Shown: one piece after another, positions 1 through 9,749 of the stretch
Layout of the letters: the number at the start of each line of letters is the position of its first letter
How positions within the stretch are numbered: position 1 is the stretch's first letter
NCBI RefSeq assembly: GCF_001746295.1
Contig: NZ_MJAH01000002.1
Coordinates: 539,762 to 603,761 of the forward strand
DNA from: Streptomyces sp. LUP47B
GTDB taxonomy: Bacteria > Actinomycetota > Actinomycetes > Streptomycetales > Streptomycetaceae
Direction of reading: 5' to 3'
DNA: 64,000 nt
Notes under the pieces: generated by a model
Told to the model about the DNA's origin: nothing
Database searches by the model: none
The model's input: only the letters and a program-made list of their open reading frames with translations
Translations under genes and position numbers: made by a program

Positions 1-1
1 C

Positions 2-247
2 CTCCCCGTGGCCCGGGCGGTGTGGAAACCGCGCCCCTCACTCGCGGAGTCCGCCGAGAGCTGGCTGCTGGCCGGCGCCCCGCACCACACCGTGCTCAGC
101 TCGGCCGTCGACGTCGAGACGCTGACCGACTACGCCGCCATGACCGGCGTCGAACTGCTCACCATCGACGAACACACCAGCACCGACCAGTTCGCCAAGG
201 AAATCCGCTGGAACGCCGCCTACCACCGCCTCGCCCAGGCCCTGTGA
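2..247 (+). CDS. araA: L-arabinose isomerase, C-terminal fragment
   Basis: The reading frame is already open at the window edge and ends at TGA 245-247, so only about 81 C-terminal residues are present. The segment [17 protein letters not shown] and the following acidic stretch match the conserved C-terminal region of L-arabinose isomerase, the cytosolic enzyme that converts L-arabinose to L-ribulose. A 4-epimerase gene follows 28 bp downstream on the same strand, the usual arabinose-catabolism pairing. The identification rests on this fragment plus context; the start lies outside the window. Confidence 0.85.
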   Translation, partial: LPVARAVWKPRPSLAESAESWLLAGAPHHTVLSSAVDVETLTDYAAMTGVELLTIDEHTSTDQFAKEIRWNAAYHRLAQAL

Positions 248-275
248 CCTCTCACCGGCACGAAGGAGAACACCG

Positions 276-1004
276 ATGACCACCACTGTCCCGGAGAGCC
301 TGCGCCGGGAGGTACTGGAGGCGAACCTCGCCATCCCCCAGGTCGGCCTGGCGACCCTGACCTGGGGCAACGTGAGCGGAGTCGACCGCGAGGCGGGCGT
401 CTTCGTCATCAAGCCCTCAGGGGTTCCCTACGAGGATCTCGCTCTCGACGACCTGGTGACGGTCCGACTGTCCGACGGCGCCGTGGTGGACGGCGATCTA
501 CGCCCCTCCACCGACACCGAGACCCACCGCTGCCTCTACCGCGCCTTCCCCTCCATCGGCGGCGTCACCCACACCCACTCCACCCACGCGGTCGCCTTCG
601 CCCAGGCCCGCCGCGACATACCGGTCCTCGGCACCACCCACGCCGACACCTTCAACGGCCCCATCCCCGTCACCCGCGACCTCACCCCCGAACAATGCGC
701 GAAGGACTACGAGTACAACACCGGTGTCGTCATCGTGGATCTCCTTGGGGAGGAGGACCAGAAGGCAGTCGAGGTCCCCGCGGCCCTCGTGGCGAACCAC
801 GGCCCCTTCACCTGGGGCACCACCGCCCGCAAGTCCCTGGAACACGCGATCATCTGCGAGGCCGTCGCCGACATCGCCCTCCACACCCTGTCCCTCTCCC
901 CGGCGGCACCGCCACCCGCCCACCTGCTCGAGCGCCACTACACCCGCAAACACGGGCCCGGCGCCTACTACGGCAATCCGGAGGCGGTGCTGCCGAAACA
1001 CTGA
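276..1004 (+). CDS. araD: L-ribulose-5-phosphate 4-epimerase
   Basis: A class II aldolase-fold protein of 242 aa. It should convert L-ribulose 5-phosphate to D-xylulose 5-phosphate in the cytosol, feeding arabinose into the pentose phosphate pathway. Visible family residues are the GNVSG phosphate-binding loop (31-35), Asp80, the metal ligands His99 and His101 in THTHSTHA, Asp124 in HAD, and His175 in NHGPF. The ATG at 276 has AAGGAGAA just upstream. It lies 28 bp after the isomerase gene, so the two are probably co-transcribed. The related class II aldolases (fuculose type) are less likely given length and neighbour. Confidence 0.9.
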   Translation: MTTTVPESLRREVLEANLAIPQVGLATLTWGNVSGVDREAGVFVIKPSGVPYEDLALDDLVTVRLSDGAVVDGDLRPSTDTETHRCLYRAFPSIGGVTHTHSTHAVAFAQARRDIPVLGTTHADTFNGPIPVTRDLTPEQCAKDYEYNTGVVIVDLLGEEDQKAVEVPAALVANHGPFTWGTTARKSLEHAIICEAVADIALHTLSLSPAAPPPAHLLERHYTRKHGPGAYYGNPEAVLPKH

Positions 1005-1174
1005 CGCGGCGGTACGCCGGTGCGGGCCGAGCGGCCGAGCGGCACTCTGCCGAGTCGGCGAACCCGGCGTGTTGAGCGGGTGAAGCTTGGGCCCGCGTGC
1101 GCGTCGCGGGGCATGGATGAAGGTCCCCGCCGTATCCGGACGAGTCGGCGGACACGACGCGCTGGAGGCGAGTG

Positions 1175-2836
1175 ATGAACCAGAAACAGGTCCAGACCGG
1201 CCACACGACCCACCGGGTCCCGGTCCTCATCGTCGGCGGTTCCCTCGTCGGCCTGTCGACCTCGCTGTTCCTGGGCCGATTGGGCGTACGGCACACACTG
1301 GTGGAACGGCACGCCGGCACCTCCATCCACCCCCGCGGACGGGGCAACAACGTCCGCACGATGGAGCTGTTCCGGACGGCCGGCGTGGAAACGGGGATCC
1401 GGGACGCCGCCGCCACGCTGGCCGACAACCACGGAATCCTGCAGACACCCACCCTCGTCGGCGACGCGGGCGAGTGGCTCTTCCGGGACATCGACCCGGG
1501 CGGCGGACTGGCCCGCTTCAGCTCCAGCTCATGGTGCCTGTGCAGCCAGAACGACCTGGAGCCGGTGCTGCTCGAACACGCCGGGCGGCTCGGCGGCGAC
1601 CTTCGGTACGCCACCGAACTGCTGTCGTTCGAGAGCGGGCCCTCCGGCGTCACCGCGGTGGTCAAGAGCCGGGAGACCGGCGAGCACACCACCTTCCTCG
1701 CGGACTACCTCGTCGCCGCCGACGGTCCCCGCAGCCCCGTCCGCGAGCAGCTGGGCATCGGCCAGAGCGGTCCCGGCGACCTGTTCAGCAACGTCAGCAT
1801 CACCTTCCGCTCCCGTGGCCTCGCCGAGGTCGTGGGCGAACGCCGCTTCATCGTCTGCTATCTGACCGACCCGGCGGCCGACGGTGCGCTGCTGCCCGTG
1901 GACAACCGGGAGAACTGGGTCTTCCACGCTCCCTGGCACCCCGAACGCGGCGAGACGCTCGAGGACTTCACCGACGAGCGGTGTGTCGAACACATCCGCC
2001 GCGCGATCGGCGTCGCCGACCTCGACGTGCAGATCACCGGCAGGGCCCCCTGGCACGCCGCCCAACGGGTCGCCCGGAGCTACCGCGCGGGACGCGTCTT
2101 CCTGGCCGGCGACTCGGCCCACGAGATGTCCCCCACCGGGGCGTTCGGCTCCAACACCGGTATCCAGGACGCGCACAACCTCGCCTGGAAGCTCGCCGCG
2201 GTGATCGGCGGCTGGGCCGGGGAGGCGCTGCTGGACACGTACGACGCCGAGCGCCGCCCCGTCGCGGAGGCGACCAGCGCCCGCGCCGCCGCACGGTCGG
2301 TCGAGCACAGCCATCCCGGTTTCGCCCCCTCGCCCGGCGCGGGCGGCGGCGGTGGCCCACAGCGCGGCATCCTCAACGTGGCCCTCGGCTACCGCTATCC
2401 GCAGGGCGCCGTCGTCGGCGCCGACCCGGCGACTCCGGTCGTCCCCGAACGCCTCGACCTGTCCGGCGCACCCGGCAGCAGGGCGCCCCACATGGCCGTA
2501 CGGCACCGGGGTGAGCGGATCTCCACCCTGGACCTCTACGAGACGTCCTTCGTCCTGCTCAGTGCTGCCGGCGACCCAAGTGGCTGGCACCGGGCCGCCG
2601 TCCGCCTCGCCGAGGAGACCTCCGTCCCGCTGACCTCGTACCGGGTGGGCGACGGCTCCGGTGCCGAGCTGACTCCCGAGGGCGACGCGGACTGGTCGGC
2701 CGTCCACGGAACGACGCCCGAGGGGGCCGTACTCGTCAGGCCCGACGGGTTCGTGGCCTGGCGGTCGCCCGGTCCTGTCCCGGATGCCGAGTCGGCGCTG
2801 CGCCAGGTCCTGGCCACGCTGCTGGGGTCGGTCTGA
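1175..2836 (+). CDS. FAD-dependent aromatic polyketide hydroxylase (WhiE ORF VIII type)
   Basis: Group A flavoprotein monooxygenase of 553 aa. Dinucleotide-binding VGGSLVG at residues 20-26, the DG motif in VAADGPRSPVR near 183, and the GD motif in FLAGDSAHEMSP near 312 are all present, followed by a thioredoxin-like C-terminal domain. Members hydroxylate aromatic polyketides using NAD(P)H and O2. GGAGG at 1164-1168 fits the ATG at 1175 better than the GTG at 1172. It probably acts on the pigment made by the genes at 4323-9655. In S. coelicolor the equivalent hydroxylase gene is divergent from the pigment operon; here it runs on the same strand and two unrelated genes lie between. Confidence 0.85.
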   Translation: MNQKQVQTGHTTHRVPVLIVGGSLVGLSTSLFLGRLGVRHTLVERHAGTSIHPRGRGNNVRTMELFRTAGVETGIRDAAATLADNHGILQTPTLVGDAGEWLFRDIDPGGGLARFSSSSWCLCSQNDLEPVLLEHAGRLGGDLRYATELLSFESGPSGVTAVVKSRETGEHTTFLADYLVAADGPRSPVREQLGIGQSGPGDLFSNVSITFRSRGLAEVVGERRFIVCYLTDPAADGALLPVDNRENWVFHAPWHPERGETLEDFTDERCVEHIRRAIGVADLDVQITGRAPWHAAQRVARSYRAGRVFLAGDSAHEMSPTGAFGSNTGIQDAHNLAWKLAAVIGGWAGEALLDTYDAERRPVAEATSARAAARSVEHSHPGFAPSPGAGGGGGPQRGILNVALGYRYPQGAVVGADPATPVVPERLDLSGAPGSRAPHMAVRHRGERISTLDLYETSFVLLSAAGDPSGWHRAAVRLAEETSVPLTSYRVGDGSGAELTPEGDADWSAVHGTTPEGAVLVRPDGFVAWRSPGPVPDAESALRQVLATLLGSV

Positions 2837-2982
2837 CTCCCGTCCGATCCGGGCGCGTTCACCCGGGTGACCGCCCCGAGTGGTGGCGGGGACGCACCTG
2901 GCTGACGGTGGATCACGTCGGGGGAGGGCCCATTTAGCTGACGAAGCACCAGCTGCCCGGCCGCCGACGGAAGGAACGTCAC

Positions 2983-3354
2983 ATGCGCTCTGCTCGCATC
3001 CTCCTGACCACCGCGGCGGCCTCGGCCGTCCTGGCTCTCGGCGCCTCCGGCGCCTACGCGGCCGGGGACGACTGGGATTCGTCGGACTCCTCCTACAGCA
3101 AGGAGAGCAAGGACCCCAAGTACGACCCGGAGACCTACAAGGACAAGGGCGACGAGCACGGCCAGGAATCCGGCGGCAAGCACGACGGCGGCGGCTGGAG
3201 CGGCAGCCACGAGAAGCCCAGCGGCGGCATGCACACCGGGGGCGGCGGGCTGGCCTCCCCGGCGATGACCGCGGGCGGGCTCGCCGTGCTGGCGGTCGCC
3301 GGAACCGGCCTGTACGCGACACGCCGTAGGAAGGTCGCCGGAAGCATGGCCTGA
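2983..3354 (+). CDS. small exported surface protein with C-terminal membrane anchor
   Basis: A 123-aa protein with an N-terminal signal peptide (MRSARILL, then an Ala/Leu core ending near AYA), a low-complexity middle rich in Asp, Ser, Lys, Gly and His, then a hydrophobic segment (about 92-113) and an RRRK tail. This is the layout of a cell-wall sorting signal, but I see no canonical LPxTG or LAxTG before the membrane segment. A sortase gene follows, so it may be that enzyme's substrate; this is inference. The ribosome-binding site GGAAGGAA lies just upstream. I do not recognise a named family. Confidence 0.7.
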   Translation: MRSARILLTTAAASAVLALGASGAYAAGDDWDSSDSSYSKESKDPKYDPETYKDKGDEHGQESGGKHDGGGWSGSHEKPSGGMHTGGGGLASPAMTAGGLAVLAVAGTGLYATRRRKVAGSMA

Positions 3355-3380
3355 GCCATGCCGGACGCGATAGCCGCTGT

Positions 3381-3409
3381 GGCCGCCACGCGCGTGCCGC
3401 GTGGCGGCC
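3381..3409 (+). terminator. GC-rich hairpin between surface protein and sortase genes
   Basis: A perfect 12-bp inverted repeat (3381-3392 with 3398-3409) around a 5-nt loop, starting 27 bp after the surface-protein stop codon. There is no strong T-tract, as is common in Streptomyces. It would reduce or block read-through into the sortase gene. Confidence 0.6.
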
Positions 3410-3473
3410 CGGCCGGCCCTCCCCGTGCCCCGTACGTCCGATCCGCTGCCGTCCCCTGGTGAGGTGGTCTCCG

Positions 3474-4169
3474 ATGGCAGTCCCTCCCCCTCCCCCTACC
3501 CCCGCAGACGATCCCGGCCACGAGGAGCCCGCCCCGACCGGGCAGGGATCCCACACCAGGATCATGCTGAGCGCCGTGGCGATCCTGGTGCTGGCCGCGG
3601 GACTGTTCGGCGGCCACGACGAGTCGTCGTCCGACGCCTCGCCGCCGCCGGCCGCACCCGTCTCCGCTTCGGCTCTGCCACCCCGGCAGGCGGCCGGACA
3701 GCCGGCCGGCCGGCATCTGCCGCGATCGAGGCCCGTGCGTCTGCTCATTCCGAAGATCTCGGTCGACGCGCCGTTCACGGACCTCGCCATCGGTCCCTCG
3801 GGCCGTCTCGAGCCGCCGCCCGCCCACGACACCAACCTCGTCGGCTGGCACGCCAAGGGCGCCTCGCCCGGGGAGACGGGCACGGCGATCATCGCCGGGC
3901 ACGTGGACACGGCGACGTCGGCGGCCGTCTTCGTGAACCTCGGAGAACTCGCGAAAGGCGACGTCTTCCACGTCGACCGGGCCGACGGGCGCAGAGCGTC
4001 CTTCGTGGTCGACAGCGTGGAGACGTTCGACAAGGGCCACTTCCCCAGCCGGCGGGTCTACGAGGACACGGCCACGGCCCAGGTCCGGCTCATCACCTGT
4101 GCGGGTGACTACGACCGTTCGGCCCGGGACTACACGGACAACCTCGTGGTCTTCGCCCACCTCCTCTGA
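3474..4169 (+). CDS. class F-type sortase
   Basis: A 231-aa membrane-anchored transpeptidase. One N-terminal membrane segment (about 31-46) is followed by a Pro/Ala-rich linker and the sortase beta-barrel domain from about residue 87. The catalytic His143 (AGHVD), Cys209 (LITCAG) and a downstream Arg217 are visible. Actinobacterial class F sortases have this short domain. The ATG at 3474 is preceded by GAGGTGG at 3461-3467; an in-frame GTG at 3459 is possible but badly placed. It presumably anchors surface proteins, the upstream small protein being the obvious candidate. Its position inside a spore-pigment locus is unusual. Confidence 0.85.
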   Translation: MAVPPPPPTPADDPGHEEPAPTGQGSHTRIMLSAVAILVLAAGLFGGHDESSSDASPPPAAPVSASALPPRQAAGQPAGRHLPRSRPVRLLIPKISVDAPFTDLAIGPSGRLEPPPAHDTNLVGWHAKGASPGETGTAIIAGHVDTATSAAVFVNLGELAKGDVFHVDRADGRRASFVVDSVETFDKGHFPSRRVYEDTATAQVRLITCAGDYDRSARDYTDNLVVFAHLL

Positions 4170-4178
4170 GCCCGCCCC

Positions 4179-4202
4179 GACCGGCCGCCGGGCCGGCCGG
4201 TC
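4179..4202 (+). terminator. hairpin after the sortase gene
   Basis: An inverted repeat of GACCGGCC with GGCCGGTC (4179-4186 and 4195-4202) starts 9 bp after the sortase stop. It probably separates the sortase unit from the polyketide operon that begins at 4323. Confidence 0.5.
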
Positions 4203-4322
4203 ACCCCCACGGTGCATACGAGTCGCGCGCTTGCGGGGGCGGCCTGACGATCGAGGAACGCCGACGTCATCCCCCGTGAACGACGTTCGTCCGCCTCTGC
4301 CCCCGAAGGAGATGTACCCAGG

Positions 4323-5480
4323 ATGACCACCACGTCCGACCGTGTTTCGAAAGCGCCTGAGCAGCAGGCGTCACAGCGGGTCTCCCAGTCCGTGTTCGAC
4401 GGCTCCAGGCTCCGTGTCGTCCTGCTGGTGGACGTCTACGACGGGGCCCAGCAGCAGTTCCTCGAGGCGTACGAGAGCCTGTGCAGCCAGGTCGCCTCCG
4501 TTCCCGGACATGTCAGCGACCAGCTGTGCCAGTCCATCGAGAACCCCTCCCAGTGGCTCATCACCAGTGAGTGGGAGAGCGCACCACCGTTTCTCACCTG
4601 GGTGAACAGCGAGGAGCACGTGCGGATGGTGGAGCCGCTGCACAGTTGCGTCCGGGACACCAGGTCGCTGCGCTTCCACATCGTCCGCGAGACGGGCGGC
4701 CCGGCGGTGCCGACCGGGCCCGGCGAGCGCCGGCTCCAGGCGTCCCCCAGGATCGGTGACGGGCTGATCCGTCACGCCCTCACCTTCACGGTCAAGCCGG
4801 GCAGTGAGGACACCGTCGCCAAGATCCTCGCCGGCTACACCTCACCGGAGCCGCGGGTCGACGACGCCACCCGGCTGTGCCGCACCTCCCTCTTCATGCA
4901 CGGCAACCGGGTGGTCCGGGCCATCGAGGTGCGGGGCGACCTGCTCGCCGCGCTGCGCCACGTCGCCCGGCAGCCCGAGGTGCGGGCCGTCGAGGAAGCC
5001 ATCAACCCCTATCTGGAGCAGGACCGGGACCTGGACGACCCCGAGTCCGCCCGGCTCTTCTTCACCCGCGCGGCGCTGCCCGCCGTCCACCATGTGACCA
5101 CCGGTCAGGAGAGCCCGGAGGCCGAGCGGCACGCGCTGTACTACCCGGCCCGTGAAGGGTGCGGTATGCGGCTGGCCGAGCTGCTCGCCCGGCAGGACGA
5201 GGCGGCGGCGGACGACCCGCGGGGACCGGTGCTGCGCAGCACGATCTTCCAGCGCGACGACGTCGTGATGCGACTGGTCGACGTACGCGGCGCCCTCGAC
5301 TCCGACCCCGGTCCCGTGCTCGGTCTCACGGACCACGGCCGGGCGGCCGAGCTGACGGCTCTGCTCGACGGCGAACCCCTCGGACTGGACGGCCGGGCGC
5401 TGAAGGACAGCACCCCGGCTCACCTCCTCGCGGTCTCCCGCATGGATCTCGTCACCGACCGCCGCGCGCCCGGCGCCTGA
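4323..5480 (+). CDS. SchA/CurD-domain protein of spore-pigment cluster (WhiE ORF I)
   Basis: A 385-aa protein whose N-terminal part (about 25-120, with the WLITSEWES segment) resembles an antibiotic-biosynthesis-monooxygenase ferredoxin-like fold, and whose central part (about 140-260) matches the SchA/CurD domain specific to spore-pigment clusters. This is the first gene of the conserved whiE/sch/cur order; its biochemical role is not established, though oxygenation or cyclisation of the polyketide is plausible. AAGGAG lies 11 nt before the ATG, a long spacing. The cupin gene follows after 67 bp. Confidence 0.85.
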   Translation: MTTTSDRVSKAPEQQASQRVSQSVFDGSRLRVVLLVDVYDGAQQQFLEAYESLCSQVASVPGHVSDQLCQSIENPSQWLITSEWESAPPFLTWVNSEEHVRMVEPLHSCVRDTRSLRFHIVRETGGPAVPTGPGERRLQASPRIGDGLIRHALTFTVKPGSEDTVAKILAGYTSPEPRVDDATRLCRTSLFMHGNRVVRAIEVRGDLLAALRHVARQPEVRAVEEAINPYLEQDRDLDDPESARLFFTRAALPAVHHVTTGQESPEAERHALYYPAREGCGMRLAELLARQDEAAADDPRGPVLRSTIFQRDDVVMRLVDVRGALDSDPGPVLGLTDHGRAAELTALLDGEPLGLDGRALKDSTPAHLLAVSRMDLVTDRRAPGA

Positions 5481-5547
5481 CTCGCCGCCATCGGGCCGTG
5501 ACCGGCCACGCCCTCATGTCGAAGCAGCACATGTTCGGAGGAACGTC

Positions 5548-6009
5548 GTGATCAAACGTCATCCCGGAGTGGTGGATCTCAGCGAGGTCGAGCCCAACAC
5601 CCGGCGCGGAGGCGATCTGCGCGCCATGCTCACCCCCACCACGGTCGGCTCCACCAGCGGTTTCATGGGCGTGGCCATCGTGCAGCCCGGCGACCGCATC
5701 GCCGAGCACTACCACCCGTACTCCGAGGAGTTCATCTACGTCGTCTGCGGACAGCTCGAAGTGGACCTGGACGGCGAGCCGCACCCGCTCCAACCCGAGC
5801 AGGGGCTCCTGATCCCGTCCCACATGCGGCACCGCTTCCGCAACGTCGGCAACGTGGAGGCCCGCATGGTCTTCCACCTCGGCCCGCTGGCGCCGAGCCC
5901 GCCGCTCGGGCACGTCGACACCGAGGACGCCGAGGGCAGGCCGATCCCGGCGGAAGCGGCCCACGCGGGTGCGGGTGGGCCGGCCGAACGATCCCGGATG
6001 CGCTCATGA
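5548..6009 (+). CDS. cupin-domain protein of spore-pigment cluster (WhiE ORF II)
   Basis: A 153-aa single-domain cupin. The metal-binding motif 1 is visible in [14 protein letters not shown], with motif 2 around [13 protein letters not shown]. It is the second gene of whiE-type pigment clusters, where such cupins are thought to assist modification of the polyketide. The GTG start at 5548 has CGGAGGAA at 5536-5543. Its TGA overlaps the ATG of the next gene (ATGA at 6006-6009), so translation is coupled to the ketosynthase. Confidence 0.88.
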   Translation: MIKRHPGVVDLSEVEPNTRRGGDLRAMLTPTTVGSTSGFMGVAIVQPGDRIAEHYHPYSEEFIYVVCGQLEVDLDGEPHPLQPEQGLLIPSHMRHRFRNVGNVEARMVFHLGPLAPSPPLGHVDTEDAEGRPIPAEAAHAGAGGPAERSRMRS

Positions 6010-7274
6010 GGAGGCGCGTGGCGGTCACCGGCATAGGAATCGTCGCCCCGGGCGGCATCGGTGTCCCGGCGTTCTGGGATCTGCTGACCAGCGGTCGTAC
6101 GGCGACCCGCGGCATCACGTTCTTCGACCCGTCCGGGTTGCGTTCGCAGATCGCCGCCGAGTGCGACTTCGACCCGGCGGCCCATGGGCTGGACGCGGAG
6201 CAGATCGCCCGGAGCGACCGCTACCTCCAGTTCGCCCTGGTCGCCGGGGACGAGGCGATACGTGACTCCGGTCTCGACCTCGCCGGGGAGAACCCGTGGC
6301 GGGTCGGCGTCTCCCTCGGCACCGCGGTCGGCGGAACCACCCGGCTGGAGAACGACTACGTGCTGGTCAGCGACCGCGGGCAGCACTGGGACGTGGATCA
6401 CCGCAAGGCCGGCCCGCATCTGCACCGGGCGTTCACGCCCAGCACCCTCGCCTCGGCGGTGGCGGAGCGGTTCGAGGCCCGCGGGCCGGTGCAGACCGTC
6501 TCCACGGGCTGCACCTCGGGGCTCGACGCGGTCGGGTACGCCTTCCACACGATCGAGGAGGGCAGGGCCGACGTGTGCATCGCCGGCGCCTCGGACTCGC
6601 CGATCTCACCGATCACCATGGCCTGCTTCGACGCGATCAAGGCCACCTCCCCGAGCAACGACGACCCGGCCCACGCCTCACGGCCCTTCGACGCCCACCG
6701 CAACGGATTCGTCATGGGCGAGGGCGGCGCGGTACTGGTCCTGGAGGAGCTGGAACACGCCCGGGCCCGCGACGCGCACGTGTACTGCGAGATAGGCGGC
6801 TACGCCACCTTCGGCAACGCCTACCACATGACCGGTCTGACCCGTGAGGGCCTGGAAATGGCCCGGGCCATCGAGGACACCCTCGGCCAGGCCCGGCTCG
6901 ACGCCACGGCGATCGACTACGTCAACGCGCACGGGTCGGGCACCCAGCAGAACGACCGGCACGAGACGGCCGCGGTCAAACGGGCGCTGGGCTCGCACGC
7001 CTATGACACGCCCATGAGCTCCATCAAGTCCATGGTGGGCCATTCCCTCGGCGCGATCGGGGCGATCGAGGTCGTCGCCTGCGCCCTGGCCCTGGCCCGC
7101 CAGGTCGTCCCGCCCACCGCGAACTACGAGACCCCGGACCCCGAGTGCGACCTGGACTACGTCCCGCGCGTCGCTCGCGAGCGCAGACTGCGCAGCGTGC
7201 TCTCCGTGGGCAGTGGGTTCGGCGGCTTCCAGTCCGCGGTGATCATGACCCTGCCGAGAGGGAGGACCGAATGA
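6006..7274 (+). CDS. type II PKS ketosynthase alpha (WhiE ORF III)
   Basis: A 422-aa beta-ketoacyl synthase, the chain-extending subunit of the minimal PKS. It condenses malonyl units on the ACP at 8564 and pairs with the KS-beta encoded next. The catalytic residues fall at the positions familiar from the actinorhodin KS: Cys169 in [11 protein letters not shown], His309 in NAHGSGT, Lys341 and His346 in [10 protein letters not shown]. Its start overlaps the cupin stop, and its stop overlaps the KS-beta start (ATGA at 7271-7274), so the three are translationally coupled. Confidence 0.95.
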   Translation: MRRRVAVTGIGIVAPGGIGVPAFWDLLTSGRTATRGITFFDPSGLRSQIAAECDFDPAAHGLDAEQIARSDRYLQFALVAGDEAIRDSGLDLAGENPWRVGVSLGTAVGGTTRLENDYVLVSDRGQHWDVDHRKAGPHLHRAFTPSTLASAVAERFEARGPVQTVSTGCTSGLDAVGYAFHTIEEGRADVCIAGASDSPISPITMACFDAIKATSPSNDDPAHASRPFDAHRNGFVMGEGGAVLVLEELEHARARDAHVYCEIGGYATFGNAYHMTGLTREGLEMARAIEDTLGQARLDATAIDYVNAHGSGTQQNDRHETAAVKRALGSHAYDTPMSSIKSMVGHSLGAIGAIEVVACALALARQVVPPTANYETPDPECDLDYVPRVARERRLRSVLSVGSGFGGFQSAVIMTLPRGRTE

Positions 7275-8521
7275 GCGCAGCGCATCCCCGGCGCGCGGCC
7301 GTCACCGGAATCGGCGTGGTCGCGCCCAACGGAAACAGCACCGAGGCCTTCTGGAAGGCCACCAGTGAGGGTGTCGTCGTCCTGGACCGGATCACCCGCG
7401 AGGGGTGCGAGCACCTGCCGCTGCGGGTGGCCGGACAGATCCGGGACTTCGACCCGCCGGCGGCGATCGAGGAGCGTTACCTCGTCCAGACCGACCGGTT
7501 CACGCACTTCGCGATGGCCGCGGCCGACATGGCGCTGGAGGACGCCGGGCTCAGCCGCTCCGACACCGACGCCGCGCCGTTCTCCGTGGGCGTGGTCACC
7601 GCCGCCGGGTCCGGCGGCGGCGAGTTCGGCCAGCGCGAGCTGCAGCAACTGTGGGGCAAGGGCAGCCGCTTCGTCGGGCCGTACCAGTCCATCGCCTGGT
7701 TCTACGCCGCGAGCACCGGGCAAATCTCCATCCGGCGTGGCCTCAAGGGCCCCTGCGGGGTGGTCGCCTCCGACGAGGCCGGCGGCCTGGACGCCCTGGC
7801 GCACGCGGCGCGGGCCGTGCGGCGCGGCACCGATGTGATGGTGGCCGGCGCGACCGAGGCGCCGCTGGCCCCTTACTCGATGGTGTGCCAGCTCGGCTAC
7901 GACGAGTTGAGCACCGTCGCCGAACCGGACCGCGCCTACCGCCCGTTCACCACCGCGGCCTGCGGATTCGTGCCCGCCGAGGGCGGTGCCATGGTCGTGG
8001 TGGAGGCCGAGAGCTCGGCCCGGGAACGGGGCGTGCCGGTGCGGGCCACGCTGGCGGGACACGCGGCGACGTTCACCGGTGCCTCCCGCTGGGAGCAGTC
8101 CCGGGAGGGACTGGCCCAGGCGATCCGGGGCGCCCTCGACGAGGCCGGGTGCGCACCCGAGGAGATCGACGTCGTCTTCGCCGACGCCCTCGGTGTCCCG
8201 GAGGCCGACCGTGCCGAGGCGCTGGCGATCGCGGACGCGCTTGGCCGGCACGGCACCCGCGTCCCCGTCACGGCGCCGAAGACCGCCGTCGGCCGGGCCT
8301 GCGGCGCGGCACCCCTGCTGGACGTCGCCGCCGCGGTGCTCGCGATGGAGCACGGTCTGATCCCGCCCACCCCCAACGTCTTCGACGTCTGCCACGACCT
8401 CGACCTCGTCACCGCCCGCGCGCGAGCCAGCGAGATGCGCACGGCACTGGTCCTCAGCCGAGGACTCATGGGGTCGAACGCGGCGCTGGTGCTACGGCGC
8501 GGCGCCGCCGACGCCTCCTAG
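7271..8521 (+). CDS. type II PKS chain length factor / KS-beta (WhiE ORF IV)
   Basis: A 416-aa ketosynthase-fold partner of KS-alpha that sets polyketide chain length. The nucleophilic Cys is absent: the active-site segment reads [10 protein letters not shown], with Glu169 where KS-alpha has Cys169. Most chain length factors carry Gln at this point, so the Glu is worth noting. The ATG at 7271 overlaps the KS-alpha stop; the open frame extends upstream but that part is antisense-like shadow. The ACP gene follows after 42 bp. Confidence 0.95.
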   Translation: MSAAHPRRAAVTGIGVVAPNGNSTEAFWKATSEGVVVLDRITREGCEHLPLRVAGQIRDFDPPAAIEERYLVQTDRFTHFAMAAADMALEDAGLSRSDTDAAPFSVGVVTAAGSGGGEFGQRELQQLWGKGSRFVGPYQSIAWFYAASTGQISIRRGLKGPCGVVASDEAGGLDALAHAARAVRRGTDVMVAGATEAPLAPYSMVCQLGYDELSTVAEPDRAYRPFTTAACGFVPAEGGAMVVVEAESSARERGVPVRATLAGHAATFTGASRWEQSREGLAQAIRGALDEAGCAPEEIDVVFADALGVPEADRAEALAIADALGRHGTRVPVTAPKTAVGRACGAAPLLDVAAAVLAMEHGLIPPTPNVFDVCHDLDLVTARARASEMRTALVLSRGLMGSNAALVLRRGAADAS

Positions 8522-8563
8522 CGAGGCGTCGCACACACAACACCAAGCAAGGAGAGGAACCGC

Positions 8564-9302
<739 letters not shown>

Positions 9303-9316
9303 GCGGGACGGAGAAC

Positions 9317-9655
9317 ATGACGATGCATCAGTCCCTGATCGTCGCCCGGATGGCCCCGGAGTCGGCCCTGGACATCGCCAAGGTGTTCGAGGAGTCGGAC
9401 CGGGGAGAACTGCCGCACCTCGTCGGGGTCGCCCGGCGCAGTCTCTTCCAGTTCGACGACGTGTACCTGCACCTCATCGAGTCCGAGCGGGACCCCGGGC
9501 CGGCCATCGCGAAGGCGGCCGGACACCCCGAGTTCCGGGACATCAGCGAACGGCTGTCGGCGTACGTCACCGCGTACGACCCGGCGACCTGGCGTTCGCC
9601 GAAGGACGCGATGGCGCGGTGCTTCTACCGCTGGGAGCGGGACGCCGGCTCCTGA
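9317..9655 (+). CDS. polyketide cyclase, TcmI family (WhiE ORF VII)
   Basis: A 112-aa ferredoxin-like-fold cyclase. The opening MHQSLIVARMAPESALDIA and the Asp/Glu-rich segment ESDRGELPH are typical of TcmI-type cyclases, which close later rings. The ATG at 9317 has GGAG at 9310-9313; the open frame extends upstream into the aromatase gene in another phase and that part is not coding. It is the last gene of the pigment operon; a strong hairpin follows. Confidence 0.9.
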   Translation: MTMHQSLIVARMAPESALDIAKVFEESDRGELPHLVGVARRSLFQFDDVYLHLIESERDPGPAIAKAAGHPEFRDISERLSAYVTAYDPATWRSPKDAMARCFYRWERDAGS

Positions 9656-9677
9656 ACCGCCGCGGAGCACCGCGGAA

Positions 9678-9722
9678 CGACGCTCGCCGGGCACGCACTG
9701 TTCGCGTGCCCGGCGAGCGTCG
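9678..9722. terminator. bidirectional terminator, perfect 19-bp stem
   Basis: Arms at 9678-9696 and 9704-9722 are exact reverse complements with a 7-nt loop. The hairpin lies between two convergent transcription units, the + strand pigment operon and the minus-strand methyltransferase unit, and can serve both. Confidence 0.8.
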
Positions 9723-9749
9723 GTCAGGCGGTTCCGTCCGGGGACGGGG

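Noticed and set aside
1529-4033. Long minus-strand open frame (over 800 codons) antisense to the hydroxylase and following genes
   Set aside because: High GC leaves antisense frames open; the translation is low in complexity with no domain, and the + strand genes have motifs and ribosome-binding sites.
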